From Actinomycetota bacterium (GTDB lineage: Bacteria; Actinomycetota; CADDZG01; WHSQ01), in assembly GCA_030446465.1 (NCBI GenBank), contig JAUJNI010000003.1, positions 236,679 to 290,825 on the forward strand: DNA of 54,147 nucleotides, in the 5' to 3' direction. A program made the position numbers and the translations under genes. Within the stretch, counting starts at the first letter, position 1; every line of letters starts with the position of its first letter. This document shows positions 41,114 to 50,544 of this stretch, piece after piece. Below the pieces are notes generated by a model. The model was not told where the DNA came from, did no database searches, and saw only the letters and a list, made by a program, of their open reading frames with translations.

Positions 41114-42341
41114 TTAACAGATCGATGCGACCAAGGGATATGGGTTGACCGGGCCCCCACCACCAGGGTGGTACTCGAAGTGCACGTGGGGGATGCCGGT
41201 GGCGTTGCCCGTGTCACCCACCGTCGCGATTTGCTGGCCGATCGACACGCGCCCGCTCGTGACGATGTTTCTTTGGTTGTGCATGTACCAGTAGGCGTTC
41301 CCGTCATCTCCGGTCAGAAAGATCATGTTGCCCCCGCCGCCGGCGCTGTAGGCCGCGTAGGTAATCGTCCCGGAGGTGATTGCAACGACCGGGGTCCCAT
41401 AGTTCGCCATCATGTCCACGCCCTGGTGAGTATGGCCGTCACGCGGCGCGCCCCAGCTATCGATGAAGGTAACCGGGCCGGCGACCGGACAGGTCAGGCC
41501 CCCAGTGATGGGCGGTGGCTTGGGCGGCGCAGGGGGTGGGTTCGGAGGGTCGACCTCGGGCTCCGGCTCCGGCTCCGGCGCTGGCTGAGGCTGTGGCTGT
41601 GGCGCTGGCGCCGGCGCCGGCGCCGGCTGCGGGGCCTCTGCCACCTGCTCCTGCTGAGCCTCCAGCCGGGCCTGTCGCTCCGCCTCCAGCCGGGCCTGTC
41701 GCTCGGCCTCCGCCCGCGCCGCGGCTCTCGCCGCAGCCTCGGCGGCGATGCGCTCCTTGAGACTCTCGTATTCCTCGGACACCGAGCTCAGCTGCGACCT
41801 GAAGCTGCTCGGTGGCTTCTGCCAGCGACTCCTCGGTGTCGTCAAGCTCCTCCTGTCTCGACCTGAGCTCCTCCGAGAGGGCCTCGAGCTCCTCGGTCGA
41901 TCGTTCCAGCTCGAGGAAGACGGCAGTGTCACGGGCTGACACGCGCGACAGGATGTCCGCCCTCGTCGAGAGGTCGACAAAGTCCTCGGCACCAAAGAGA
42001 ACCTCGACCATCTCGGCCCTCCCCGACCGGTAGAGCTCCGCTGCTCGTGCCGCTGCCTCCTCTTGAAGCTCCCCGCGGCGAGCCTCGAGCTGGTCCGTCC
42101 GGGTCTCTATCTCGGCGATTCGATGCGCAGCAGCGTCTTTTTTGTCCCGAAGATCCTCGATGCGAGTCGCGGTCGCGTTGAGCTCGGCCTGGATGTCCTC
42201 CATCCGAGCCTCGAGATCCGTGAGCGACTCCTCGCCCGCCGCTCCGCCCGCCATGGCGGGAAGAAGGGTCACAGAGACGAGAACGGCAGCTATCGCAACA
42301 CGGAGCAACCTGAGAGTGATTACCCGCGACACTGCGCGCAA
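41114..42341 (-). pseudogene. Secreted coiled-coil M23 peptidoglycan peptidase, frameshifted
   Basis: The first frame (from 42341) has a signal peptide (LLRVAIAAVLVSVTLLPAMAGG) and a long coiled coil (EESLTDLEARMEDIQAELNA and on). The second frame (ending 41114) continues the coiled coil (SQLSSVSEEYESLKERIAAE), then a Pro/Glu/Ala-rich linker, then an M23/LytM domain with HTHQGVDMM, the HVHFEY zinc motif and a GDTGNATGIPHVHFE core. Dropping one G of the pair at 41798-41799 restores one frame of about 408 residues. The intact protein would be a cell-separation-type endopeptidase. Confidence 0.85.
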
Positions 42342-42408
42342 GCTAGCACACCTGCCGAGCTCCTTCTACTCGAAGGAGTCCTGGTCAGGGGCCTTACAAT
42401 CTCGTTCC

Positions 42409-43059
42409 ATGCGAGGCGTCGAGGACTACCTCGAAGAGATCAAACGCCTCGAAGAGGACGGCGAGCGGATAACGGCGACCGTGATTGCCCGGATCCTCGA
42501 AGTCTCCTTACCCTCGGCCTCCGAGATGCTGAAGCGCCTCGCCGCAGAGGGCTACCTGAGTCGGGGGACCAACGGAACGATCTTGCTCACCCCCGAGGGG
42601 CGGCGGCTGGCCCACACCATCTTGAGACGCCATCGGTTAATCGAATGCCTGCTTGTGCACAAACTCGGGATGTCGTGGCACGAGGTTCACGGCGAGGCGC
42701 ACAAGATCGAGCACGCCATCTCGGCGCGCGTGGAAGAGGCAATGGCCAAGGCGCTCGATTACCCCGACTATTGCCCGCACGGCCACCCGATCTGCCCCGT
42801 CGACCTTCGGCAGCTCCATCGCTTGAGCGAGCTGGGGGCCGGGGAGGCGGGGCTAGTCGCACAGATCTCCGAGCTAAAGGAGGAGGTCCTTCCCTATCTC
42901 GATCGGATGGGGATTCGGCCGGGCGCAGAGGTCAGGGTCAAGGACAGCGCTCCCAACGAGGGCCCCATGACGATCGAGACAGACTCCGGCCCGACATCGC
43001 TCGGTCGAGAAGTGGCGGACCTTATTCGCGTCACGAACCTCGGTGAGCTCGTCGGATGA
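42409..43059 (+). CDS. DtxR/MntR-family metal-dependent regulator
   Basis: From ATG 42409 the 216-residue protein has an N-terminal winged helix (MRGVEDYLEEIKRLEEDGER, then SLPSASEMLKRLAAEGYL), the metal-binding/dimerisation domain (RRHRLIECLLVHKLGMSWHE, then EAHKIEHAIS) and a C-terminal SH3-like domain. Cys at residue 83 (HRLIECLL) and the His/Glu cluster resemble IdeR/DtxR metal sites, so Fe(II) or Mn(II) is the likely co-repressor. Divergent from the M23 peptidase gene; no clear DtxR box was seen in the 67-base gap. Confidence 0.9.
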   Translation: MRGVEDYLEEIKRLEEDGERITATVIARILEVSLPSASEMLKRLAAEGYLSRGTNGTILLTPEGRRLAHTILRRHRLIECLLVHKLGMSWHEVHGEAHKIEHAISARVEEAMAKALDYPDYCPHGHPICPVDLRQLHRLSELGAGEAGLVAQISELKEEVLPYLDRMGIRPGAEVRVKDSAPNEGPMTIETDSGPTSLGREVADLIRVTNLGELVG

Positions 43060-43078
43060 TCCGGGATCTGCGCTCGCG

Positions 43079-44233
43079 TCATAGGTCCAACAGCGACCTG
43101 GCAATGATCATTCTCTGAATCTCTGAGGTGCCTCCGCCGATAGAGATCAGCTTGGCATCGCGAATCGAGCGCTCGATCGGATAGTCCTTGATGTAGCCGT
43201 ATCCGCCGAAGATCTGCGTCGCCTCGAGAGCGTTTTTCATGGCAGCCTCGGCTACGAACAGCTTGGCGACACTCGCTTCCACCTGGTGGGGAAGCCCCTC
43301 TTGCTTCATCCATGCGGCCCGATAAAGAAGGAGACGAGCCGCATCGAGATGAGCCTTCATCTCTGCGATCTTGTGTTGAATCGCCTGATGCCTGGCCAGG
43401 GGCTTGCCAAACGACTCCCGCTCCTTTGCATACTCAATGGCGGCATCGAGCGACGCTTTCATCCCTCCGATCGAGGAAGCGATCATGACGGTCCTCTCCC
43501 AGTCGAAGCATTCGAAGGCGACCTGCCAGAGCGCGGCACCCTCGGTTCCGAGCAGAGCTTCGGAGGGCACCCGGCAACCATCGAAGTGGAGAAGCGAAAG
43601 AGGAGAGGACCGCGTCCCCATCTTGTCGAGATCCTTGCCCACCGAGAAACCGGGGTTGTCAGTTTCGACGATGAAGGCTGATACCCCCTGGCCGCGCCCT
43701 GCCTCCGGGTCGGTGACTGCTATGACGATTATGGCGTTGGCGATCGACCCGTTCGTAATAAAGATCTTCGAGCCGTCGATGACCCACTCGGCGCCGTCGC
43801 GCCGGGCCCGGCACTTGATTGCGGCGGCGTCCGAACCAGCCTCGGGCTCGGTAATCGCCATGGCGCCTATCCACTCACCGGAGCAGAGGCGCGGCAGATA
43901 TCTCTGTTTTTGCTCCTCTGTCCCGTGCAGCCATATGGGAACCGTCCCGATCGTCACATGGGCGCCGACGGATAGTCCCAGGCCCCCGTCGTGTCCGCCC
44001 TCCGCGAGAGCCTCGAGCGCGAGGCAGGTGGTTATGACGTCGGCGTTCGAGCCTCCGTATTCCTCCGGGATCGGGAGGCCGAGCAACCCGAAGTGGCCGA
44101 CCGCATCCCACACCTCTCGATCGAAGCGACCTTCGACATCACGGTCGTGAGCACCTGGTGCAACGATCCTTCCAGCGAAGTCCTTTACGGATTTGTAGAA
44201 GGCAAGCTGTTCCTCCGTATGCCTGAAGTCCAT
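43079..44233 (-). CDS. Acyl-CoA dehydrogenase
   Basis: The 384-residue FAD enzyme has the motifs AMAITEPEAGSDAAAI, FGGYGYIKDYPIER and GGTSEIQRMI. The usual C-terminal catalytic glutamate (EGTSEIQR) is Gly here. A glutamate in FDWERTVMIASS is placed as in isovaleryl-CoA and long-chain enzymes, which take their base from that helix. A branched- or long-chain substrate is therefore more likely than a short straight one. It is convergent with the DtxR gene. Confidence 0.93.
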   Translation of the reverse strand: MDFRHTEEQLAFYKSVKDFAGRIVAPGAHDRDVEGRFDREVWDAVGHFGLLGLPIPEEYGGSNADVITTCLALEALAEGGHDGGLGLSVGAHVTIGTVPIWLHGTEEQKQRYLPRLCSGEWIGAMAITEPEAGSDAAAIKCRARRDGAEWVIDGSKIFITNGSIANAIIVIAVTDPEAGRGQGVSAFIVETDNPGFSVGKDLDKMGTRSSPLSLLHFDGCRVPSEALLGTEGAALWQVAFECFDWERTVMIASSIGGMKASLDAAIEYAKERESFGKPLARHQAIQHKIAEMKAHLDAARLLLYRAAWMKQEGLPHQVEASVAKLFVAEAAMKNALEATQIFGGYGYIKDYPIERSIRDAKLISIGGGTSEIQRMIIARSLLDL

Positions 44234-44265
44234 TCAAGCAAGCGTAGTGGAACGAAGATCGGCTA

Positions 44266-44634
44266 CTAGTCGAGGGCTGCCGCCAGGCGCATGCCCAGGA
44301 ACGTCGAGCCGCTTGCGCTAAAGAAGAACAAAAGCCTTCGGGCGGGTGACAGATGACGCCAGGTTGCCAGGACGCTTATGGCGTCCGCTGCATCGGCCAT
44401 CACGCCGGCTTCCAACCACCCCCGCACCTCTGTCTCCTTGTCGAGGGCAACCAGTGTCCCTATCGCGATCGCCATGTCCCTTGCGCCGACGCTGCGGGCG
44501 GCCGCCAGCAGACCTGGGGTTGGCTGAGCCTCCCCGAGCCACAGCCTCACGCCGCGCTTCGGAGCAACGAAGAGAGCAAACCCCGCACAGAGACGCAGGA
44601 GCGAGAGAGCTTGCGCTAGCTCACGATCGTTCAT
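44266..44634 (-). CDS. Small membrane protein of unknown function
   Basis: From ATG 44634, overlapping the Nudix gene stop by 4 bases, the 122-residue product has hydrophobic segments around residues 10-25, 47-60 and 95-115, with RSVGARDMAIAIGTL and ATWRHLSPARRL. It resembles DUF4267-like small membrane proteins, but the match is by eye. Translational coupling supports it being real. Confidence 0.65.
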   Translation of the reverse strand: MNDRELAQALSLLRLCAGFALFVAPKRGVRLWLGEAQPTPGLLAAARSVGARDMAIAIGTLVALDKETEVRGWLEAGVMADAADAISVLATWRHLSPARRLLFFFSASGSTFLGMRLAAALD

Positions 44635-45173
44635 CCCACCAATCCCCCTTTTCTTTTTTGCTTCTTCTTCTCTTGCTGTTCCAGCGCCCCCTTGACGAGG
44701 CGCCGGTCGTGCTCCCAAGCAAAGTCGAGCGCGTCGAGCTGAAAGTAGGTGACCCACATGACGTCTGCCACGTCGTCGGCGGGCCGCGGCTCCCCCTTCA
44801 CGAGCCTTGCCCTGAAGCCCAGCGAGAGCACGTAGTCGCCTTCTGGTCCATAACGATGCGGGACCGCCTGGACAAAATCGGAGTTGTCCACCTCGATCTC
44901 GATGTCCAACTCCTCTCGGACCTCGCGCCGCAGGCCGGTCAGTGGATCTTCACCGGCCCCCAGAAAACCGCCTGGAACGTCAAGGCGTCCCTTCTCAGGC
45001 TCACGCCCCCTTTGCGTGACCAGAACCCTGCCGGCGGCCACGATCGCGGCTCCAACGGTCGGAGCCGAGTTGCGATACCACGACCGTTGACAGTGAGGGC
45101 AGCGTCCACCCCCCTCGTGATCGGGAGCTTCCAATGGGGTGCCACACGCCGGGCAGAAAAGAAACGGCTTCAC
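44631..45173 (-). CDS. Nudix hydrolase with N-terminal zinc ribbon
   Basis: The 180-residue protein begins with a four-cysteine zinc ribbon (FCPACG...CPHCQ) and carries a Nudix box, GGFLGAGEDPLTGLRREVRE followed by EL, matching Gx5Ex7REUxEExGU. The layout resembles short NudC-like/NADH-pyrophosphatase relatives. The C-terminus is Lys-rich (EQQEKKKQKRKGG). Its substrate is not predictable. It overlaps its neighbours by 4 bases on both sides. Confidence 0.9.
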   Translation of the reverse strand: MKPFLFCPACGTPLEAPDHEGGGRCPHCQRSWYRNSAPTVGAAIVAAGRVLVTQRGREPEKGRLDVPGGFLGAGEDPLTGLRREVREELDIEIEVDNSDFVQAVPHRYGPEGDYVLSLGFRARLVKGEPRPADDVADVMWVTYFQLDALDFAWEHDRRLVKGALEQQEKKKQKRKGGLVG

Positions 45174-45727
45174 TTGCGCCGCGACGGCTCCGCCCTTGTG
45201 CCACGCTCCGCTTCCTCGTAGCGGGCGAGCACGAAGAGGAGGTCGGAGACCCGGTTGAGATATCTCAGGATCTCGGGGTCGGGCAGAACCCCCTCCCGCG
45301 CCATCTTTACCGCCGTTCGCTCGGCGCGCCTGACGGTTGAGCGAGCCAGGTCGAGACCCGCGGATCCAAGCAATTCGCCGGGCAGTATGAACTCCTGAGG
45401 AAGGGGGTGCTCGGCGGTGAGCTCGTCGACCTCTTGCTCCAGGCGCTCGGTCATGTCAGGGGTCACCTTCGATACCCCCTCCTGAAGCTTCGTCTGGTTC
45501 TCCTCTGCGGTGGCGAGATGAGCGCCCACGAGGAACATCTCGCGCTGTAACCGGATAACGATGGTTTCGACTCGTTCGACGAGGCCACCCGCCCGGGCAA
45601 CCCCCAGGGCGGACACCGTTTCGTCCACCGTTCCATAGACGTCTGTTCGGATGTCGTCCTTCGCCACCCGGCCCCCGTACAACAAGCCGGTGGTGCCGTC
45701 GTCGCCTTTCTTCGTGTAGATCTTCAC
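45170..45727 (-). CDS. Cob(I)alamin adenosyltransferase, PduO type
   Basis: Transfers the adenosyl group of ATP to cob(I)alamin to make coenzyme B12. The 185-residue helical protein has the ATP loop YTKKGDDGTTGLLYGGRV, TVDETVSALG and DLARSTVRRAERTAV, the PduO-family signatures. No B12-dependent mutase is in the window, so the user enzyme is elsewhere. The Nudix gene is coupled downstream. Confidence 0.94.
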   Translation of the reverse strand: MKIYTKKGDDGTTGLLYGGRVAKDDIRTDVYGTVDETVSALGVARAGGLVERVETIVIRLQREMFLVGAHLATAEENQTKLQEGVSKVTPDMTERLEQEVDELTAEHPLPQEFILPGELLGSAGLDLARSTVRRAERTAVKMAREGVLPDPEILRYLNRVSDLLFVLARYEEAERGTRAEPSRRK

Positions 45728-45861
45728 GGCGTTGACCCTATCCGTGCTGGTGAAGCTTCGGTATTCGAAACGCCTGAACGCTTCTGATGGGCAACCCGTC
45801 CCCTCTCATACGCACCACCTGTCGTCAGGAATTCGAGGCAGAGAGGCCTTACGATCCCGGC

Positions 45862-46443
45862 ATGGCCCGACCTCTCCACGTCACTTTCGCCGGGGGGTCC
45901 ATCGGACTGTGGCGAGTTGACTCGCTCGAAGCCGTAGAGGGAAAGGGCCTGCCGGCCGTCGAGCGAGTGGCTGTTCTCGAGGGGAGTGCGGACGCGGCAT
46001 CCGAGATGGCTGCCTGGTTTCTTCGCGGTGTGACTAGCAACGAGCGCTACGTCACGAGGGAGGAGCACGAGGCGCTGACCGCCGCGCAGCCCGCGCTCGA
46101 TCGACCGGAGGCAACCCGGGCAGCACTCATCCCGGTCCGCAAGACAGAGGAGTGGTGGGACCTGTCCCAGGATCAGCGGCGAGCCGTCTTTGAGGAGCGC
46201 TCACAACACGTCGCTATCGGCCTCGAATACCTCCCAGCGGTCGCACGCCGCCTGCACCACAGCCGCGACCTCAATGAGCCGTTCGACTTCCTTACGTGGT
46301 TCGAGTATGCGCCGACGGACGCTTCGGCCTTCGAGAAGCTGGTGGAACGACTGCGGAGGACTGAGGAATGGACATACGTGGACCGGGAGGTCGACATCCG
46401 CTTGACATGGGACGGAGATATGAGGCCGCGGGTGCGATCTTGA
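45862..46443 (+). CDS. Chlorite-dismutase-like haem protein (short, clade 2 type)
   Basis: The 193-residue product shows the family core EWWDLSQDQRRAVFEERSQH, YLPAVARRLHHSRDLNEPFD, FLTWFEYAPTDASAF and TYVDREVDIRL. The histidine in RRLHHSRDL lies where Cld proteins have the proximal haem ligand. The length matches the short, dimeric Cld group rather than the longer HemQ coproheme decarboxylase. Natural roles of short Clds outside chlorite users are unclear. ATG 45862 is chosen; an upstream ATG at 45787 adds unrelated sequence. Confidence 0.75.
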   Translation: MARPLHVTFAGGSIGLWRVDSLEAVEGKGLPAVERVAVLEGSADAASEMAAWFLRGVTSNERYVTREEHEALTAAQPALDRPEATRAALIPVRKTEEWWDLSQDQRRAVFEERSQHVAIGLEYLPAVARRLHHSRDLNEPFDFLTWFEYAPTDASAFEKLVERLRRTEEWTYVDREVDIRLTWDGDMRPRVRS

Positions 46444-46650
46444 TCCGGCACGTTTGGGCGCCCCTCTTCACCGAGCTGATACGGCGCCGCGGCAAGGTAA
46501 GTAGATCCTTCCTCGCGTCATCAGCCGGAGTTACGCGTCGAATCCGATCTCTATATGCTCGGGGCCAAAGGGGGTCCACGCTTTCTTTCGAGGCCCGGGA
46601 GACCGGCAGGCGCAAGGAACCGCACCTCAGCAGCTCAAAGGAGGAATGTT

Positions 46651-47748
46651 GTGAGCACCGGTCGTCGCAAGTGGTTGGGAGCACTGGTCATCGCACTCGC
46701 CGTCATGGTGGGGGCCTGCGCCGAGGAACCTGAGACCGAAACCGGTTCAGGCACCGGTTCCTCAGCCAATGCCGACTTTCTCGCCTGTCAGGTCACCGAC
46801 ACCGGAGGAGTTGACGACAAGTCCTTCAACCAGACCGCATTCAAAGGACTGGAGGACGCCAAGGCTGAGTTCGGCATCGAGACCAAGGTGCTCGAATCAC
46901 AGAGCCCCAACGACTTCGAGACCAACATCAACACCTTCATCGAGCAAGGCTGCGACCTGATCGTTACCGTCGGCTTTCTCTTGGGTGATGCGACCGCTGC
47001 TGCGGCAGAAGCCAACCCCGACCAGAAGTTTGCAATCGTCGACTTCGACTTCTTCGACCCCGACAAGGGCGAGGACATCACCTTCGACAACGTCAAGGAG
47101 CTGACCTTCCAGACCGACGAGGCTGCCTTTCTCGCGGGCTACGTCGCTGCAGGGATGAGCGAGACCGGAAAGCTGGGGACCTTCGGTGGCATCAACATTC
47201 CGACCGTGACCATCTTCATGGACGGCTTCCAGGCGGGCATGGAGCACTACAACGAGGAAAAGGGGGCCAACGTCGAGCTCGCGGGATGGGATGCGGCGAA
47301 TCCGGACAAGGGCCTCTTCACCGGCGACTTCGAGAACCAGGACAACGGTAAGCAGGTAACCGAGTCGCTCCTGGGTGAGGGTGCGGACATCGTCATGCCC
47401 GTTGCAGGACCGGTCGGCCTGGGCGCGGCGGCAGCAGCACAGGATGCGGGTGACGCGTCTCTCGTGTGGGTCGACACGGACGGCTGCGTGAGCGCAGAGG
47501 AGTTTTGCCCGCTGTTCCTGACGAGCGTGTTGAAGAACATGGACGTCGCGGTGTACGACACCATCGAGGAGGCCCTGAACGACGAGTTCGAGGGCGGGCT
47601 GTATTCCGGCACGTTGGAGAACAACGGTGTCGGCATCGCCCCCTTCCATGAGTTCGAGACACAGGTGTCCGACGAGCTCAAGCAGGAGGTCGAGGACATC
47701 AAGGCCCAGATCATCGACGGCTCCCTCACCGTGGGAGGAGATCACTAG
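46651..47748 (+). CDS. BMP-family nucleoside-binding lipoprotein of an ABC transporter
   Basis: The 365-residue lipoprotein starts at GTG 46651 with an ideal aaaggagg site six bases upstream. It has a signal peptide with lipobox VGAC and then an acidic low-complexity linker. The BMP-type binding fold has VTDTGGVDDKSFNQTAFKGL, TVGFLLGDATAAAAEANPDQ, AGYVAAGMSETGKLGTFGG and PVAGPVGLGAAAAAQDAG. The downstream transporter and three salvage enzymes make purine and pyrimidine nucleosides the likely ligands. The 207-base leader upstream contains a TATATG that could be a -10 box; no known riboswitch was recognised. Confidence 0.93.
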   Translation: MSTGRRKWLGALVIALAVMVGACAEEPETETGSGTGSSANADFLACQVTDTGGVDDKSFNQTAFKGLEDAKAEFGIETKVLESQSPNDFETNINTFIEQGCDLIVTVGFLLGDATAAAAEANPDQKFAIVDFDFFDPDKGEDITFDNVKELTFQTDEAAFLAGYVAAGMSETGKLGTFGGINIPTVTIFMDGFQAGMEHYNEEKGANVELAGWDAANPDKGLFTGDFENQDNGKQVTESLLGEGADIVMPVAGPVGLGAAAAAQDAGDASLVWVDTDGCVSAEEFCPLFLTSVLKNMDVAVYDTIEEALNDEFEGGLYSGTLENNGVGIAPFHEFETQVSDELKQEVEDIKAQIIDGSLTVGGDH

Positions 47749-47794
47749 GTCCGAAGAGCCTGTTGGAGCCGCGTCTAGCGCTTCTGTCGGCGCA

Positions 47795-49354
47795 GTGAAG
47801 GTTGAGCTCAGGGGCATCGGCAAGCGGTTTCCCGGAGTCGTAGCCAACTCGTCCGTGGACCTCTCGGTCGCGGCCGGGGAGGTCCACGCCTTGCTCGGAG
47901 AGAACGGCGCGGGCAAGTCGACGCTGATGAACATCCTCTTCGGTCTCTACGCGCCGGACGAGGGCGAGATTCTCATCAACGACAGGGCGGTGACCTTCGA
48001 CAGCCCGGCCGATGCGATCAAGGCCGGGGTCGGGATGGTGCATCAGCACTTCATGCTCGTCCCGGTCTTCACGGTGACGGAAAACATCATGCTTGGAGTG
48101 GAGCCGGCGGGCAACTTCGGCCTCCTCGATCGGCAGCGGGCTCGCTTCCGGCTGCAAGAGCTGTCGGAGAAGTACGGGTTGCGCGTCGATCCGGACTCTC
48201 TCGTGGAAGACCTGCCGGTTGGGGTCCAGCAGCGCGTCGAGATCTTGAAAGCGCTGTACCGGGAGGCCGACTGTCTCATTCTCGATGAACCGACCGCGGT
48301 ACTCACTCCGAATGAGATCGAGGACCTCTTCAGGGTCATCGAGACGCTGAAGGCAACGGGACGCTCCGTCATCTTCATCACCCACAAGCTCAAGGAGGTG
48401 CTGGCGGTCGCCGACCGCATCACCGTCCTTCGCCGCGGGTCGGTTGTCGGGACGACCAGCACCGCCGAGACCACCGAGAAGCAGCTGGCCGAGATGATGG
48501 TTGGCCGACAAGTGGAGCTCACCGTCGAGAAAACGACCGCCACTAACGGCGATGTGGTCCTCGAGGTGAACGATCTGGAGGTGCTCGACGACAGGATGCA
48601 AGCGGCAGTCGACCGGGTCACCTTTGAAGTGAGGAGCGGGGAGATCCTGGCAATTGCGGGGGTTCAGGGCAATGGCCAGACCGAGCTCGTCGAGGCGATC
48701 ACGGGCATGCGTCGGGTTGAGGCGGGCGTGGTGAGGCTCCAAGGTAATGAGGTGACCGGCGCCTCCCCTCGAACGCTCTTTCGACGAGGTATGGCCCACG
48801 TGCCCGAGGACCGGCAGGGGGACGGGCTCGTGGTGTCGTTCCCTATCAAGGACAACCTCGTCTTGAACTCCTACACCGAGTCTCCATACTCGCGCGGGCT
48901 TCTAATCAACCGGGCGACAGTGCAAAGCAATGCCGAAAGGCTGGTGGAGCAGTTCGACATCCGTACGCCTTCAATCGACGTGCCGGCTTCAGTGCTGTCG
49001 GGTGGCAACCAACAGAAGTGCATCGTGGCGCGCGAGTTCTGCCACTGCGACAAGCTCTTGATTGCCTCACAACCGACCAGGGGCCTGGACGTCGGCTCCA
49101 TCCAGTTCATCCACGCCCAGATCGTTGCCAAGCGGGACGAGGGGGCCGCGGTGGTCATCGTGTCCTCTGAGTTGGACGAGATCCTTGCATTGGGTGACCG
49201 GATCGCAGTGATGTACAACGGCAAGATCTTGGACATCCTCGACCGGCAAGAGGCAACCCGAGAGAAGCTGGGCCTATTGATGGCGGGGTCCACTGCAGCC
49301 ACCGACAAAGCGTCCGTCGAAAGGACGCCCGACAAAGCATCTGCTTCCGAATGA
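47795..49354 (+). CDS. Nucleoside ABC transporter, double ATPase subunit
   Basis: The 519-residue protein contains two ATPase domains, like NupO/YufO. The first has Walker A GENGAGKSTL and Walker B LILDEPTAVL; the second has the usual degenerate P-loop GVQGNGQTELVEAI and the signature LSGGNQQK. The start is uncertain: GTG 47795 has no good ribosome site, while a strong ggaggag at 47733-47739 points to a non-standard ATC near 47741. The stop overlaps the next gene by 4 bases. Confidence 0.9.
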   Translation: MKVELRGIGKRFPGVVANSSVDLSVAAGEVHALLGENGAGKSTLMNILFGLYAPDEGEILINDRAVTFDSPADAIKAGVGMVHQHFMLVPVFTVTENIMLGVEPAGNFGLLDRQRARFRLQELSEKYGLRVDPDSLVEDLPVGVQQRVEILKALYREADCLILDEPTAVLTPNEIEDLFRVIETLKATGRSVIFITHKLKEVLAVADRITVLRRGSVVGTTSTAETTEKQLAEMMVGRQVELTVEKTTATNGDVVLEVNDLEVLDDRMQAAVDRVTFEVRSGEILAIAGVQGNGQTELVEAITGMRRVEAGVVRLQGNEVTGASPRTLFRRGMAHVPEDRQGDGLVVSFPIKDNLVLNSYTESPYSRGLLINRATVQSNAERLVEQFDIRTPSIDVPASVLSGGNQQKCIVAREFCHCDKLLIASQPTRGLDVGSIQFIHAQIVAKRDEGAAVVIVSSELDEILALGDRIAVMYNGKILDILDRQEATREKLGLLMAGSTAATDKASVERTPDKASASE

Positions 49355-50544
49355 CGGCTGCCACGCCTCCCGCTGACACGAGGCCTAGGCAACGACCGGC
49401 GAGCAAGAAGGGGACGGCTTTGATCCAGGCGGCCGTCATTCCTGCGCTGGCGTTCTTTAGCGCCCTCTTACTTGGTGCAATCGTCATCGTCTTCACCGAT
49501 CCAGAAACGCTGCGGACGTGGGCCTCTTTCTTTAGAAACCCCGGACTTGCTCTGAGATCGTCCTGGGACCTGGTCTCCGAGGCTTATACCGCGCTGTTCA
49601 GAGGTTCACTGGGCAGCTCGAACGCCATCAGCGAGACTCTCGTAGCGGCCACGCCTTTAATGCTCGCCGGACTGTCCGTGGCGCTTGCTTTTCGCGCCGG
49701 TCTGTTCAACATCGGTGCAGAAGGACAGATCTTGCTCGGAACGCTGTTTGCGTCCTATGCCGCTTTCACGTTCGACGGCTTGCCCGTGATTGTTCACCTG
49801 CCGTTGGCGCTCACCGCGGGATTCGCCGGCGGCGCCATGTGGGGAGCTATACCCGGTCTGCTCAAAGCACGCACCGGTGCTCACGAGGTCATCACTACGA
49901 TCATGCTGAACTTCGTTGCGCTGTACCTCACCGACTTCATGCTGAAGACCTCGATCTATCAGCGCACCGGCCGAACCGATCCGATATCCAAACCGGCCCC
50001 CGAGTCTGCCCAGCTACCGAGCTTCGGCGATCTCAGGGTGCACTTCGGCATCTTTGTTGCCCTCGGCATGGCGTACGCGGTGTGGTGGCTGTTGTTTCGC
50101 TCGACCATCGGCTTTCGCTTCCGGGCGGTGGGAGCCAACCCGCAGGCAGCGGCATATGCGGGCATGGGGGTCGGCGGCACTTACATGTTGGCCATGGCCC
50201 TCGCGGGTGGCCTCTCGGGCTTGGCCGGATCGACGAACCTGCTCGGCGTCAGCCTCAGCCTCACTCCGGGCTTTGCGGGCTACGGCTTCGATGCGATCGC
50301 CTTGGCGCTGCTGGGTAGAACGCATCCCTTTGGTGTGGTCGGCGCCGCGCTGTTGTTCGGCGTCCTGCGAGCCGGGGCCACCGGCATGCAGGCGGCAACA
50401 TCGATCCCCGTCGACATCATCGTCGTCATCCAGGCGCTCATCATCGTCTTCGTTGCGGCACCCGCTCTGGTGAGAGAGATCTATCGGATCAAGACCCGAG
50501 AAACGGCAGACACAGACACCTTCACGAAGAGTTGGGCAACGTGA
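49351..50544 (+). CDS. Nucleoside ABC transporter permease 1
   Basis: The 397-residue protein is a BPD_transp_2-type permease (NupP/YufP-like) with about eight helices and the family motif RAGLFNIGAEGQILLG. ATG overlaps the ATPase gene stop (ATGA). It pairs with the following permease to form the channel. Confidence 0.93.
   Translation: MTAATPPADTRPRQRPASKKGTALIQAAVIPALAFFSALLLGAIVIVFTDPETLRTWASFFRNPGLALRSSWDLVSEAYTALFRGSLGSSNAISETLVAATPLMLAGLSVALAFRAGLFNIGAEGQILLGTLFASYAAFTFDGLPVIVHLPLALTAGFAGGAMWGAIPGLLKARTGAHEVITTIMLNFVALYLTDFMLKTSIYQRTGRTDPISKPAPESAQLPSFGDLRVHFGIFVALGMAYAVWWLLFRSTIGFRFRAVGANPQAAAYAGMGVGGTYMLAMALAGGLSGLAGSTNLLGVSLSLTPGFAGYGFDAIALALLGRTHPFGVVGAALLFGVLRAGATGMQAATSIPVDIIVVIQALIIVFVAAPALVREIYRIKTRETADTDTFTKSWAT

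Noticed and set aside
45728-45861. Cobalamin riboswitch upstream of the cobalamin adenosyltransferase
   Set aside because: The gap is short and shows no B12-box-like sequence on either strand.
46444-46650. Purine or other known riboswitch in the leader of the nucleoside transporter
   Set aside because: Only weak GGGCC/GGCCC pairing is visible, and none of the conserved purine-riboswitch loops are present.
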